Source: Desulfobacteraceae bacterium (GTDB taxonomy: Bacteria > Desulfobacterota > Desulfobacteria > Desulfobacterales > Desulfobacteraceae). From it: a stretch of DNA of 50,748 bases. The translations under genes and the position numbers were made by a program. The notes beneath the pieces were generated by a model, which was given only the letters and a program-made list of their open reading frames with translations, was not told the DNA's origin and ran no database searches. Positions 34,238 to 43,005 of this stretch are shown here, one piece after another. The DNA is taken from NCBI GenBank assembly GCA_024225635.1, contig JAAEMK010000088.1, positions 1 to 50,748 of the forward strand, given 5' to 3'. How positions within the stretch are numbered: the stretch's first letter is position 1; each line of letters begins with the position of its first letter.

Positions 34238-35824
34238 ATGAATAATATACCTACGTTACCGTTTGAAATGATAAAGATTAATTATATTTATTGCTTCAGA
34301 TTTCTCAATCTTCCAGTTGAGTTGTTTCAAGACATAGAAGGGAAAAAAATAAGTGAGCTGTTGGGATCTGAACAAGTGATCGCCAAAAATGAAGGGGGTA
34401 TTGGAGTAAATGACTTCAATGAAATGCATTTTAATACGGCTGAAGGTTTTCAACCATATCTTGAAATGCCATCGGGAACGATAACAACACGCACAGCAAA
34501 TGTATCCTTTTTAGATTTCGATGAACAGGATAAATGTACATTAAAAGAGCCCAATGTTCCCAAATCTGTATTCTTAGTTGATTTCAGTGAAAATGAAAAA
34601 GATAAAATTATTCATGGATGGCCTGCAAAACTTCAACGTTCAATATCATTATCCGAAAACGGCACAGGGATGTACTGCCTTACACTTGTACTATCTAATC
34701 CGACGAGTAAAAAAGATATGTCTCTTTGTCATAAGTTTTATAATAAATGTCCAGATCTTAAATTGTCCAATTTTTTAAAAATACTAAATTTTGCTGAAAA
34801 TAGCTCAAAAAGAGATATGAAGTTTGGTATTGTTGATAAAACTAAATGGGTAACAGATGAGTTACCAAGAGAGGATGCAGCCCCCCTGCTTTCTTGGGTA
34901 GCAAAAGATGTTATTGATTTTCAGAATGGTCTAACAAGGTTTTGTCATAAAAAAAGAAGGCTTAGTAAAAGAAGGAGTATTCAGTGGTTTGGTAGAGATG
35001 AAGATGGATTGCTCTCGGGAAATCCGTCCAATAAAGACGATATTTTGCTTACCAATCAAAGATTAGAATATGGAATTTGGAAAGATTGTGGTTGGTATCC
35101 AAGTCAATCTCCTTACGTTTATACTGAAATTGAAGCAAAAAGTTTATCAGATTATATGGAATTGATTTCATCTGAGCATAAAGAGTGCGGGAGCCAATGT
35201 CTTCATGGTGTGTTACAAAATATTCTTGTTCGTGTTGGGCCAAGTGGGCTTGATCGCTGGGGCTTAAATTCAGGGTATCTTCATAGGCATGGTGCAAATA
35301 AAGAGGATAATAATTTCCCTAATTATTATCCCATGAATTACATGCATATTAATGCCCATTTTCGCTCGACAATTGCTCTCATTCCACCCACAAACTCTAT
35401 CAAGTCATGTCATGAAATTAATAATTCTGTCAACCAGTACCTGATAGCCCTTCACGATACCGTGCAGCTCATTAGATCTAGATGGTATTATCTTGTTACA
35501 GAACATGCGCACATTGATCTTTTGATAAGAAAAATAGAGTATTCTTGGAATCATAGAAATACAGAAAACATAACAGCCGCTTTTTTAGAAGTTCAACTCA
35601 AACTTCTTAACGCCAGGATGCATATTGGAAAACTTCTTGAAATACCGATCGTATACAGACGTGCGGCAAGTTCGTTAAATGAACTGTACGACACCTTAGC
35701 TGTTGCCTTTAAGACGAATGAAATCCAGACAAATCTGATTGAAAAGCTTCAACAGACTTTGAATATATACGAAGAATGCCTTCGCATTCGAATAACAGAA
35801 AAGAATAATCGTTTAAAAAGATAG
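34238..35824 (+). CDS. Hypothetical protein, 528 residues, unrecognised
   Basis: I do not recognise this protein. It has no signal peptide or membrane helix. The N-terminal 300 residues look mixed alpha/beta, with aromatic-rich motifs such as YEIGWKD-like GIWKDCGWYPSQSPYVY and FGRDEDGLLSGN. A conserved-looking core is GPSGLDRWGLNSGYLHRHG followed by HINAHFRSTIALIPP. The last 130 residues form a helical coiled region (SRWYYLVTEHAHIDLLIRKI) that vaguely recalls CorA-type helices, but no transmembrane GMN motif exists. AAGGTGAAGCT precedes ATG 34238, five bases after the third U32 gene, so it belongs to the same operon. It could bind or present the substrate of the U32 proteins. Confidence 0.8.
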   Translation: MNNIPTLPFEMIKINYIYCFRFLNLPVELFQDIEGKKISELLGSEQVIAKNEGGIGVNDFNEMHFNTAEGFQPYLEMPSGTITTRTANVSFLDFDEQDKCTLKEPNVPKSVFLVDFSENEKDKIIHGWPAKLQRSISLSENGTGMYCLTLVLSNPTSKKDMSLCHKFYNKCPDLKLSNFLKILNFAENSSKRDMKFGIVDKTKWVTDELPREDAAPLLSWVAKDVIDFQNGLTRFCHKKRRLSKRRSIQWFGRDEDGLLSGNPSNKDDILLTNQRLEYGIWKDCGWYPSQSPYVYTEIEAKSLSDYMELISSEHKECGSQCLHGVLQNILVRVGPSGLDRWGLNSGYLHRHGANKEDNNFPNYYPMNYMHINAHFRSTIALIPPTNSIKSCHEINNSVNQYLIALHDTVQLIRSRWYYLVTEHAHIDLLIRKIEYSWNHRNTENITAAFLEVQLKLLNARMHIGKLLEIPIVYRRAASSLNELYDTLAVAFKTNEIQTNLIEKLQQTLNIYEECLRIRITEKNNRLKR

Positions 35825-35838
35825 ATTGGATTCTTTTA

Positions 35839-36792
35839 ATGGCTTTGTTAAGTCTTAGAAAGTATATAAAAAAACATCGTGTCCTATTTGATCCGCTTCA
35901 ACTCGAAATACGCCTTCTGGAGTATATTAAGAATTTATCAATGCCGGATAATTTATATGATTATAAAATTGAAAATAAATTGAAGTGTATTAAATTTGAA
36001 AATAAGAAACGTTTTAATAATAAAACTCATTTTTTTATAGTTGAAGAATTATCTTCAATTTATTTTGATCTGTATAAAAAATGGGAAAGTTACTCTAAAT
36101 ATTCCAGTAACAAGGATGTCTTTAATGATTTAAGCTGTGCATCTCTTTTTTCTCAGATGTATCTGGAATTAGAAATAATTGATTGTTGGTTTAAGGAACT
36201 AAAACGGATTGTTAGTCGTTATAAAAACCCAAAACATCTATCTCAATCGCCTGAATATACCAATGTAATTAAATATGGAATGAAATATTGGAATTTCGAA
36301 ATTAGACATGGTGGGGATTTTAGGCAGAAACTAGTTAAAAGGTATTTGGTGTATTATGAAAGGGAATATGATCCTGAGCCAGGCAGAAATACCTATTGGG
36401 GATGTAAATGTGGTAGTGTTAAACTCTGTATCGCTAACGCTTCAAGCCTTGATATTAACGATAAAGACTCTAAAAAAAAATTAGAAGAAATAAGAACTGT
36501 TTGCAATTGGGGTAAAATTAATGCCTATTTTAAGAGAAAGGGTGGAGCTCCATTTGATTATTTACAACCAGTATTTATTAAAAATCCAGCCCCTTCTTTT
36601 ATAGAGCGGGTAGAAGTGAGTTATGGAAAATTTTTGTGTGCTTTAGAACTATCTCATGAATGCTTGAAGAAAAATAACTCAAAAAAAAATACTGAGTTGA
36701 TGATGGGTGAATTGTATAGTCGAAAAAAATTAGATGCTTTGCTTCTATTGTATGACGATTTTTTGGAAGATTTACAAGGCCTAAATGTTTAA
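35839..36792 (+). CDS. Hypothetical protein, 317 residues, unrecognised
   Basis: I do not recognise this protein. It is soluble, strongly charged and mainly helical. A central segment around residue 190 holds YWGCKCGSVKLCIANASS, whose cysteines could bind a metal. The ending (LDALLLLYDDFLEDL) is an amphipathic helix. ATG 35839 lies 14 bases after the 528-residue gene, with no strong ribosome site. The next gene begins 12 bases after its stop. The tight spacing shows that it belongs to the operon and may work with the 528-residue protein. Confidence 0.75.
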   Translation: MALLSLRKYIKKHRVLFDPLQLEIRLLEYIKNLSMPDNLYDYKIENKLKCIKFENKKRFNNKTHFFIVEELSSIYFDLYKKWESYSKYSSNKDVFNDLSCASLFSQMYLELEIIDCWFKELKRIVSRYKNPKHLSQSPEYTNVIKYGMKYWNFEIRHGGDFRQKLVKRYLVYYEREYDPEPGRNTYWGCKCGSVKLCIANASSLDINDKDSKKKLEEIRTVCNWGKINAYFKRKGGAPFDYLQPVFIKNPAPSFIERVEVSYGKFLCALELSHECLKKNNSKKNTELMMGELYSRKKLDALLLLYDDFLEDLQGLNV

Positions 36793-36804
36793 CAATGAGG
36801 ATGG

Positions 36805-37332
36805 TTGAATTTGGTCTCGAACCCGCTTGAGATATTAAGGTTAGCAGATGCTGAAGAAACGTTGCAAAAAAATATTAAAGAATTTACTGTAGCTGCTTTG
36901 TTAGGTAGCATAATGGGGGCAATAATAAGTTTTTATTGTTGTGGTGTGCTTTCTTTAGTGGAATTAGGATTAATTTCTTTAATCTATTCTATTGTTGTTG
37001 GAATTTTATTTGTTGTGATTACGAAATACAGTCGTATTTCAATAGTTGGATTTTTGCTATTAGTCGCTGTTTTGCTTGGTGTGTCCTTTTTTTTTCTGTC
37101 TGGGATACGAAGTGCTCAAATATATACAAATGACAAACGAATTGAAGCAAATCGTTTGATGCTTGAAACTATAAAAAGTTTGAATGAATTTAATAAAAGG
37201 GAAGTGACGTATCTTGCAGTCAAAATGAAAGAAGTAGAAGTGAAAATTGATGGTGTGGAAAAACTATTGCATCATATCGATGATAAAAAATGTAGTACTT
37301 GTAAAAAGACTATCTTAGCAAAAGGAGAATAA
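36805..37332 (+). CDS. Small membrane protein with coiled coil and CxxC tail
   Basis: The 175-residue protein starts at a TTG with GAGG just upstream. Three hydrophobic segments follow (about residues 25-50, 52-72 and 78-100: LLGSIMGAIISFYCCGVLSL, LISLIYSIVVGILFVVI, ISIVGFLLLVAVLLGVSFF). After these comes a cytoplasmic coiled coil (EVTYLAVKMKEVEVKIDGVE) and a C-terminal CSTCKK pair. It looks like an inner-membrane scaffold or a sensor anchoring a soluble partner, but the function is unknown. It sits directly before the ABC importer genes, five bases from the binding-protein start. Confidence 0.75.
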   Translation: MNLVSNPLEILRLADAEETLQKNIKEFTVAALLGSIMGAIISFYCCGVLSLVELGLISLIYSIVVGILFVVITKYSRISIVGFLLLVAVLLGVSFFFLSGIRSAQIYTNDKRIEANRLMLETIKSLNEFNKREVTYLAVKMKEVEVKIDGVEKLLHHIDDKKCSTCKKTILAKGE

Positions 37333-37336
37333 GTAA

Positions 37337-38347
37337 ATGTCTACTAATTCTAAATGTAAAACGGTTGGCTTTGCTCAAATTTTGGTTTGCTTTTTTATTC
37401 TCTGTTTCAGCGGATTTCATCCAATTGTATTGGCTATGAGCAATAATGCATCTATACCTATTGAGCAAAAGTCCATAAAAGTCGGCTATCTTCGGATTAC
37501 GCCCAATCTGCCTTTTTATGTGGCTTTAGAGGAAGGCTTATTTTTAAAGAATGGTCTTAATGTTGAAGCAGTACCGTTTAAAACCTCAAACGAAATAATC
37601 GAAGCCCTTATAGCTAAAAGGATTGATTTTACAACAGTTGCAGCCTTGTCTGTTATCCAATCTTTAGAAGTTGCATCCCCTGGTAGAATTAAAATATATC
37701 AAGTTAATTATATTCCGAAAAATGATCCAAATGACTATCTGATTGTGAAAAAAGGACGAGGGATAAATTCAATCGGTGATTTGAAAGGGAAAAAAATTGG
37801 TCTCTTCCCTGGCTCAAACTTCAATATCTGGGCAAAATTAATTTTTCAAAATCATTTTGCCTTCGAAAATCAGTTAGTAACTGTGTCTCTTCCGCCACAA
37901 TTGCATGTCCAAAGTCTTTCAGCTCAAACCGTTGATGCTATTTACTGTCTCGAACCAACCGCGACAATTGCCATTGAAAAAGGCATAGGCGAAGTTCTGG
38001 ACGTCGGACTTGTCTGTAAGTATATTTTTGATCCATTCCCTGTCACCGCTAATGCCGTTTTGAGCACATTCGCTTCGGAAAATAAAAATACAACCGAACT
38101 ATTTTGTGAAACCATGTATAAATCGATGGAAATGATAGAATTGAATCCAGATACTTATCGACATTATTTGTCAAAGTATTGCAATGTTCCTGAAAATATT
38201 GCAGCAAAGGTTAAATTGGGGCACGGAAAAGCCAGTAGTGATATTGAAATTCAGCCTTTACAGAAAACCGTAGATATCTACTTCGAAGCCGGGTTGCTAA
38301 AAAAGAAAATTAGCATGCGTTCTTTGCTGTTGTATCCACCTAAATAA
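37337..38347 (+). CDS. ABC transporter substrate-binding protein, NMT1/THI5/SsuA type
   Basis: The 336-residue exported protein has an N-terminal hydrophobic segment (AQILVCFFILCFSGFHPIVL) serving as signal sequence or anchor. It has the NMT1/THI5-like pattern KVGYLRITPNLPFYVALEEG, LFLKNGLNVEAVPFK and a KGKKIGLFPGSN lobe-crossing motif. Relatives bind nitrate, sulfonates or pyrimidine precursors of thiamine; the ligand here is not readable. AAAGGAG precedes ATG 37337. It forms an importer with the next two genes and is probably the first gene for uptake of a compound handled by the U32 cluster upstream. Confidence 0.88.
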   Translation: MSTNSKCKTVGFAQILVCFFILCFSGFHPIVLAMSNNASIPIEQKSIKVGYLRITPNLPFYVALEEGLFLKNGLNVEAVPFKTSNEIIEALIAKRIDFTTVAALSVIQSLEVASPGRIKIYQVNYIPKNDPNDYLIVKKGRGINSIGDLKGKKIGLFPGSNFNIWAKLIFQNHFAFENQLVTVSLPPQLHVQSLSAQTVDAIYCLEPTATIAIEKGIGEVLDVGLVCKYIFDPFPVTANAVLSTFASENKNTTELFCETMYKSMEMIELNPDTYRHYLSKYCNVPENIAAKVKLGHGKASSDIEIQPLQKTVDIYFEAGLLKKKISMRSLLLYPPK

Positions 38348-38350
38348 TCA

Positions 38351-39139
38351 ATGGATTTTTCAATGAAAGAAACATTTTTGTCAATTGATAAACTGAATAA
38401 GAGCTTTTTCCCTTCAAAAGGAAAAACTCATCATCAGGAAATTATTATTAAGAATTTTTCCATTGATGTTGCTCAAGGGGAGGTGATTGCCCTCTTTGGG
38501 CCTAATGGATGCGGCAAGAGTACGCTTTTAAATATTCTGGCCGGTATTGAGCAGCCTGACTCAGGAGAAATTAATTATCGTTCAGATCAAGCCCCCTCTG
38601 TTGGATACGCTTTCCAGCAATATGAAAATTCCTTATTCCCATGGCGAACAATTATTGACAATATAACTCTAAAATATGAAATAGATGGTATGTCACGTGC
38701 TGAACGAATTAAAAAAGGCATTGCCTTTGCAGAAAAGTTTGGTGTTACTCTGGATTGGAAAGCTTACCCATATCAATTAAGTGGAGGCCAAAAACAAATA
38801 ATTGCACTCATGAGAGCTTTAATTTATCGACCAGATTTTTGTGTCTTAGATGAACCACTTAGTTCATTGGACTATCAGAATTCTTTAGATATTATGAGGA
38901 GACTATCACTCGACTGGACATTAAACAATATAACTGCTTTAATTGTATCCCATGATATAGAACAGGCAATTTTTCTTGCTGATCGGGTTGTCGTTCTAAC
39001 CAGTCGCCCGATGGCCCCAAAAACAATTTTTCATGTCCCTTTTAAAAGGCCAAGAACAATAGATGTTATAAAAAATCCATTATTCGTAGAAATCAGAAAT
39101 AAAGCATTAAAGGCATTTGTCGAGGAAATTTCAAATTGA
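38351..39139 (+). CDS. ABC transporter ATP-binding protein, SsuB/TauB type
   Basis: This 262-residue ATPase powers the importer. Walker A is FGPNGCGKST, the signature is QLSGGQKQ, Walker B is DFCVLDEPLSSLD, and the switch histidine is in VSHDIEQA. This is the usual set for nitrate/sulfonate/taurine-type ATPases. ATG 38351 follows the binding-protein stop by three bases. Its stop overlaps the permease TTG start (TTGA), so the two are translationally coupled. Confidence 0.93.
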   Translation: MDFSMKETFLSIDKLNKSFFPSKGKTHHQEIIIKNFSIDVAQGEVIALFGPNGCGKSTLLNILAGIEQPDSGEINYRSDQAPSVGYAFQQYENSLFPWRTIIDNITLKYEIDGMSRAERIKKGIAFAEKFGVTLDWKAYPYQLSGGQKQIIALMRALIYRPDFCVLDEPLSSLDYQNSLDIMRRLSLDWTLNNITALIVSHDIEQAIFLADRVVVLTSRPMAPKTIFHVPFKRPRTIDVIKNPLFVEIRNKALKAFVEEISN

Positions 39140-39894
39140 ATCAAAAATATACTTTCCTAATAGGTCCATTAATTTTTTTTGTCATATGGTACCTTGTTTC
39201 TGTATTGCAATTAGTAGACGCTCTTTTTTTGCCATCACCAACAAAAGTCTTATTGTCTCTATATGATCTCTTTTTTACCAAGTGTGATATATATATGCCA
39301 TTGTTTAGTTCAGCAAGGCGCATGTTTGTTGGATTTTTTATTGGTGTTATATCAGGAGTGCCGTTGGGACTATTGCTGGGGAGTTCTCAATTTCTATATT
39401 CATCATGTGAAATCCTGATTGATTTTTTTAGATCTATTCCGTCGACCTCATTTTTCCCTTTTTTTATGTTGATTTTAGGTGTCGGCGATGGACCCAAAAT
39501 TGCTGTTGTTGCATTTGGGTGTTTTTTTGTCTGTGTTATAAATACCTCTTTTGGAGTGGTTCATTCTTCCCCCTCAAGACTTTTTGTCGCCAAAATCATG
39601 GGGGCGCCCAAAGGGTATCTTTTTTTTAAAGTCCGTTTTTTTGAAGCTCTGCCGAATATATCCTCTGGCATAAAAATTTCTATTTCATATGCGATTGTAC
39701 TTGTTGTGGTTAGTGAAATGTTTATTGGGACTGATATCGGATTAGGACGCCTTATTTATGATTCTCATTACAGTTATCAAATAGATAGAATGTTTGCAGT
39801 TATTGTCGCGACTGGTGCGTTAGGGTATTTTTCTAATAAGCTATTCTCAATGCTCGAAAATCGCTTGTTGCATTGGAGTGGAAAATCAAACTAA
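39136..39894 (+). CDS. ABC transporter permease, SsuC/TauC type
   Basis: This 252-residue inner-membrane permease has about six hydrophobic helices, starting FLIGPLIFFVIWYLVSVLQL. Markers are FLPSPTKVLLSLYDL at the front and the cytoplasmic coupling (EAA) region around AKIMGAPKGYLFFKVRFFEA. The start is a TTG overlapping the ATPase stop, reproducing the usual coupling of this subfamily. Together the three genes form a complete importer. Confidence 0.9.
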   Translation: MNQKYTFLIGPLIFFVIWYLVSVLQLVDALFLPSPTKVLLSLYDLFFTKCDIYMPLFSSARRMFVGFFIGVISGVPLGLLLGSSQFLYSSCEILIDFFRSIPSTSFFPFFMLILGVGDGPKIAVVAFGCFFVCVINTSFGVVHSSPSRLFVAKIMGAPKGYLFFKVRFFEALPNISSGIKISISYAIVLVVVSEMFIGTDIGLGRLIYDSHYSYQIDRMFAVIVATGALGYFSNKLFSMLENRLLHWSGKSN

Positions 39895-39907
39895 TAATAT
39901 ATAAAAT

Positions 39908-41140
39908 ATGGGTTGTCTTATGACCAATTTTGATCATTTGTTTTCTTCATATGCAATAAGATTGAATTCCCCTACTTTTAACCGGCCCGTTGATCTTTCA
40001 AATAAACTTAAAATTATTTCTTTTGCTGGAGGACTTCCTGACCCCTCTGTTTTTCCTGTCAATGAAATCGCGGAAATTTCACAGTTGGTTTTGCAAACAA
40101 ACAAAACAAAATCGCTGCAGTATAGTCAATCAGAGGGAGCGCTTTCACTAAGAGAAAATTTGCAAGTGTTTATGAAAGAAGACGGCGTATCCATAAATGC
40201 TGATCAGTTGATGATCACTACTTCATCAAAACAAGGTTTGGATATTCTTAGCCGACTATTTATCAACCCCAATGATATAGTGTTTACGGAAAAAACAACA
40301 TATACAGGGGCCATTCAAGTTTTTAAATCATACGCAGCAGAAATATGCGGTGTTCCAATGGATGGTGATGGGATTGACACAGAACAGCTTGAAAGAATGA
40401 TAAAAAAATATGTTCAACAACGCCGTAGTATAAAATTTATTTATATCATCCCTGATTTTCAGAACCCTACCGGCATAACGTTAAGTCTTGAACGAAGAAA
40501 AAGAATCATCCAAATTGCAGAACGTTATAACCTTATTCTTATAGAAGATTCTCCATATAGACAATTAAGGTATGAAGGCGTATCTCAGCCATCTTTAATA
40601 GAATTAGACTCTGACCGTGTGATATCGATCAATAGCTTTAGCAAAATACTTGCACCAGGCTTTAGAATTGGGTGGATCGCAGGACCAAAACATTTAATTA
40701 AGAAAGCCATACTTGCAAAAAGGCTAATCGATATATGCGCACCTCCTTTAAACCAATGCATTCTTTCCGAATTTTTAAAGAGAGGATCTCTTCAGAGTCA
40801 TCTTAAAAAACTTATTAGTGGATATAAAATTAAACGAGATCTGATGCTAGAATGCTTAGCAAAAGATCTTCGCTGTATTGAAGGCGTTAACTGGGCTCGT
40901 CCTCATGGAGGCATGTATATTTGGCTAGTGCTACCTAACTTTATAAGTTGCAAGCATATGCTACAGGAAGCAACACAACAAGGAATTTCCTATATCCCCG
41001 GAAATAAGTTCGACCCCAAAGAAACTTCTTTTAATGCTATGAGATTATGCTTTTCGATGCAACAAACCGATCAAATTGTTGAAGGGATAACAATACTATC
41101 AAAAATAATTAAATCCAATATAGTGCGGAACGTAATCTAA
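39908..41140 (+). CDS. PLP-dependent aminotransferase, class I/II (2-aminoadipate/MocR-like)
   Basis: The 410-residue protein is a fold-type I aminotransferase without the GntR domain. It opens with IISFAGGLPDPSVFP and has GALSLRENL, IIPDFQNPTGITLSLERRK, DSPYRQLRYEG and the PLP-lysine in SFSKILAPGFRIGWIAGP. Near relatives act on 2-aminoadipate, aromatic or branched-chain amino acids. Here it is the last gene of the island operon, so it may amination- or deamination-process the molecule handled by the U32 proteins. ATG 39908 is used; ATG 39920 is an alternative, and neither has a strong ribosome site. Confidence 0.9.
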   Translation: MGCLMTNFDHLFSSYAIRLNSPTFNRPVDLSNKLKIISFAGGLPDPSVFPVNEIAEISQLVLQTNKTKSLQYSQSEGALSLRENLQVFMKEDGVSINADQLMITTSSKQGLDILSRLFINPNDIVFTEKTTYTGAIQVFKSYAAEICGVPMDGDGIDTEQLERMIKKYVQQRRSIKFIYIIPDFQNPTGITLSLERRKRIIQIAERYNLILIEDSPYRQLRYEGVSQPSLIELDSDRVISINSFSKILAPGFRIGWIAGPKHLIKKAILAKRLIDICAPPLNQCILSEFLKRGSLQSHLKKLISGYKIKRDLMLECLAKDLRCIEGVNWARPHGGMYIWLVLPNFISCKHMLQEATQQGISYIPGNKFDPKETSFNAMRLCFSMQQTDQIVEGITILSKIIKSNIVRNVI

Positions 41141-41318
41141 ACATTTAATCAATGCTGTTTTATGTGTTAATGGGGCCGAGTGTCGACCGCCCCTCTGGAT
41201 ATTACCGTAGAACAAGGTCTCATGGATTTTGAGTAGGAAAGGAGTGTTTCGCCTGGAATGCCATTGATCACGGATCTCTGTTCACCTCAGCTCAAAGGTA
41301 ACGACATCCTGACACCGA

Positions 41319-42194
41319 TCAGGATTGCCAGACAGCGTCGTGGACTTTTAGCATGGCCTCGATCTTGGGATCATCGCTTCTGGTTTCGGGATAGGTAAAG
41401 AACAGATCCAGGGTAAGGGTCTTGCCACGCCAGAGGGCGGCCCGGCCTTCCCGTTCGGCGGCTTCGGCCTTATCCAGGGCCATCACCCCGAGTCCGGCAC
41501 CTGCCTGTATGAGCTGGATCATTGTCTCGTCATCCGCCACCACTGTCCTCTGGAGTTCCCGGCCTTCCCGGCCAAAATGCTCCTCGATGAGCATGCCCAG
41601 GCGGCATCCCTTTGAGTTTACCACCCAGGGAAAGGTTGCGATTTCCCGGGGGGTGGCGTTTTCGAGTTTCTGTTTCCAGGACGCAGGGCCTGACACCAGG
41701 AAGTCCACGGATCTGAGAAAGCGGGTTTTGATGCCGGGGGATGTGGGCGGGCCCAGCATGTAGCCGCAGTCGAGCTCTCCGGTTTTGAGGTGTTTTTCCA
41801 CACGGGTGGATGAACTCTGGATCAGCTGAAGGGTCAATTGGGGATACAGGGTCTGCATCTGGTCAAACAGGCTGGTGATCCTGAGGATGTCCGGGTGGGT
41901 GTTGATGCCGATCTTTATGCCGCCCACGGGTTGGCCCTTGATCTTTTCGGCCTGGTTGAGAAGATCAAAGGAGGAGTCGAGCACTGTTTTTGCCTTGTTG
42001 AGCATGATCTCCCCCTGGTCGGTGAGGGCCATTCCCTTTTTGCTGCGTTGGAACAGGGGGATGCCGAGCTCCTGCTCAAGGGCCTTGATGTGGGCGCTCA
42101 CCGAGGGCTGGCTGGTGTTGAGGCGTTGGGCTGCCCGGGTGAGGTGTTTCTCTTTGGCCACTGCCACAAAGGTGCGTAGTTGGTATAGTTCCAT
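41319..42194 (-). CDS. LysR family transcriptional regulator
   Basis: This 291-residue regulator has an N-terminal winged helix-turn-helix (MELYQLRTFVAVAKEKHLTR, then AAQRLNTSQPSVSAHIKALE) and a substrate-binding domain from about residue 90. ATG 42194 gives the family N-terminus; the frame stays open upstream but that part has no match. An AAGGAAGG lies 15 bases before it. It is only two bases downstream of the broken LysR gene, so the two once formed a pair, perhaps with different inducers. Its target is not evident; divergent genes are absent, so it may act elsewhere. Confidence 0.92.
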   Translation of the reverse strand: MELYQLRTFVAVAKEKHLTRAAQRLNTSQPSVSAHIKALEQELGIPLFQRSKKGMALTDQGEIMLNKAKTVLDSSFDLLNQAEKIKGQPVGGIKIGINTHPDILRITSLFDQMQTLYPQLTLQLIQSSSTRVEKHLKTGELDCGYMLGPPTSPGIKTRFLRSVDFLVSGPASWKQKLENATPREIATFPWVVNSKGCRLGMLIEEHFGREGRELQRTVVADDETMIQLIQAGAGLGVMALDKAEAAEREGRAALWRGKTLTLDLFFTYPETRSDDPKIEAMLKVHDAVWQS

Positions 42195-42196
42195 GG

Positions 42197-42876
42197 TTAT
42201 TTGCAAACCTTCCTTGATATGTCCATGAATGTTTCCAGGACGGGGGATACCCATTTGTCTTTGTGTTGGATCATCAATACGGCGGATTCCACGGTGTCAT
42301 CGGCCCAGGCAAGGGGGATGAGCTGTTTGCGGGCGATCTCGTTTGCCACGGCTATTTGGGGGATGATGGTTATGCCTATGCCTCTTAATACGCATTGCTT
42401 GATCGCCTCTATGCTGTTCAGTTCGGTGATGGTGGTGGATTGTATTTGTCTTTCGGACAGCATGGTTTCAAACTGCATCCTGTAGCCGCAGTCGTGCTTG
42501 GGCAGAAGGATTGACTCTCCCGCAAGATCGTTGACGGTGACGGCGGGCCGGGCCGCAAGGGGGTGGTCGGGGGCCGCCACAAGGACAAGGGGCTCAAAAG
42601 CAAGTACCTCTGACTTGAGATCCAGGGCGTTGATGGAGTCGGCCAGCAGGAACGCCACATCGATGATGCCTGCTTTCAGCTCCTGCTCCAGGGTGTAGGA
42701 GGCGCAGGTGCTCACATTGAACCCCACCTTGGGATAGCGGGCCTTGAACCGTTGCAGGATGTCGGGGAGGCGATAGGTGCCCAGGGTCTGGGGGATGCGG
42801 ATGGATATGGAGCCGTGGGGTTGAAGCTTAAGAGCTGGGCCACGGTTTGGAATGTCTTTAGTTGCCGTATCTCCAT
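42197..42876 (-). pseudogene. LysR-type regulator, DNA-binding half deleted and frameshifted
   Basis: ATG 42876 with AAAGGTGATC upstream starts a normal LysR N-terminus, MEIRQLKTFQTVAQLLSFN. At about 42820 the reading jumps in another frame to HGSISIRIPQTLGTYRLPDI, the beginning of the ligand domain, which then continues intact to the stop. About 70 codons are missing, including the recognition helix. The protein cannot bind DNA as a normal LysR. It may still be read as an effector-domain fragment from an internal start. Confidence 0.85.
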
Positions 42877-43005
42877 TTGGATCACCTTTGATCGCTTTTG
42901 TCGATTGCAGATGTAAAATTGCTCTGTTGGGCTCGCAAATATGAATACTTGGTATCCCAAAACCATGGGCGGTGTCAAGGGCCATGAAATTGCCACATGG
43001 GGATT

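Larger units (their letters stand above)
29590..41150. other. AT-rich accessory island
   Basis: Base composition falls abruptly after the lipA remnant and rises again before the LysR genes. Codon use becomes strongly A/T-ending, with many AAA, ATT and TTT runs. All eleven genes are on the plus strand. No integrase, transposase, tRNA or clear flanking direct repeat was found, so the means of acquisition is unknown. Confidence 0.75.

Noticed and set aside
34238-35824. CorA-type magnesium channel
   Set aside because: The C-terminal helices loosely resemble CorA, but there is no GMN motif and no membrane helix.
29590-41150. Integrated phage, transposon or integrative element
   Set aside because: No integrase, transposase, structural phage gene, tRNA or terminal repeat could be found; only composition marks the island.
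41306-41325. Stem ATCCTGA/TCAGGAT at the end of the LysR gene
   Set aside because: Only seven base pairs, overlaps the stop codon and has no T run, so not called as a terminator.
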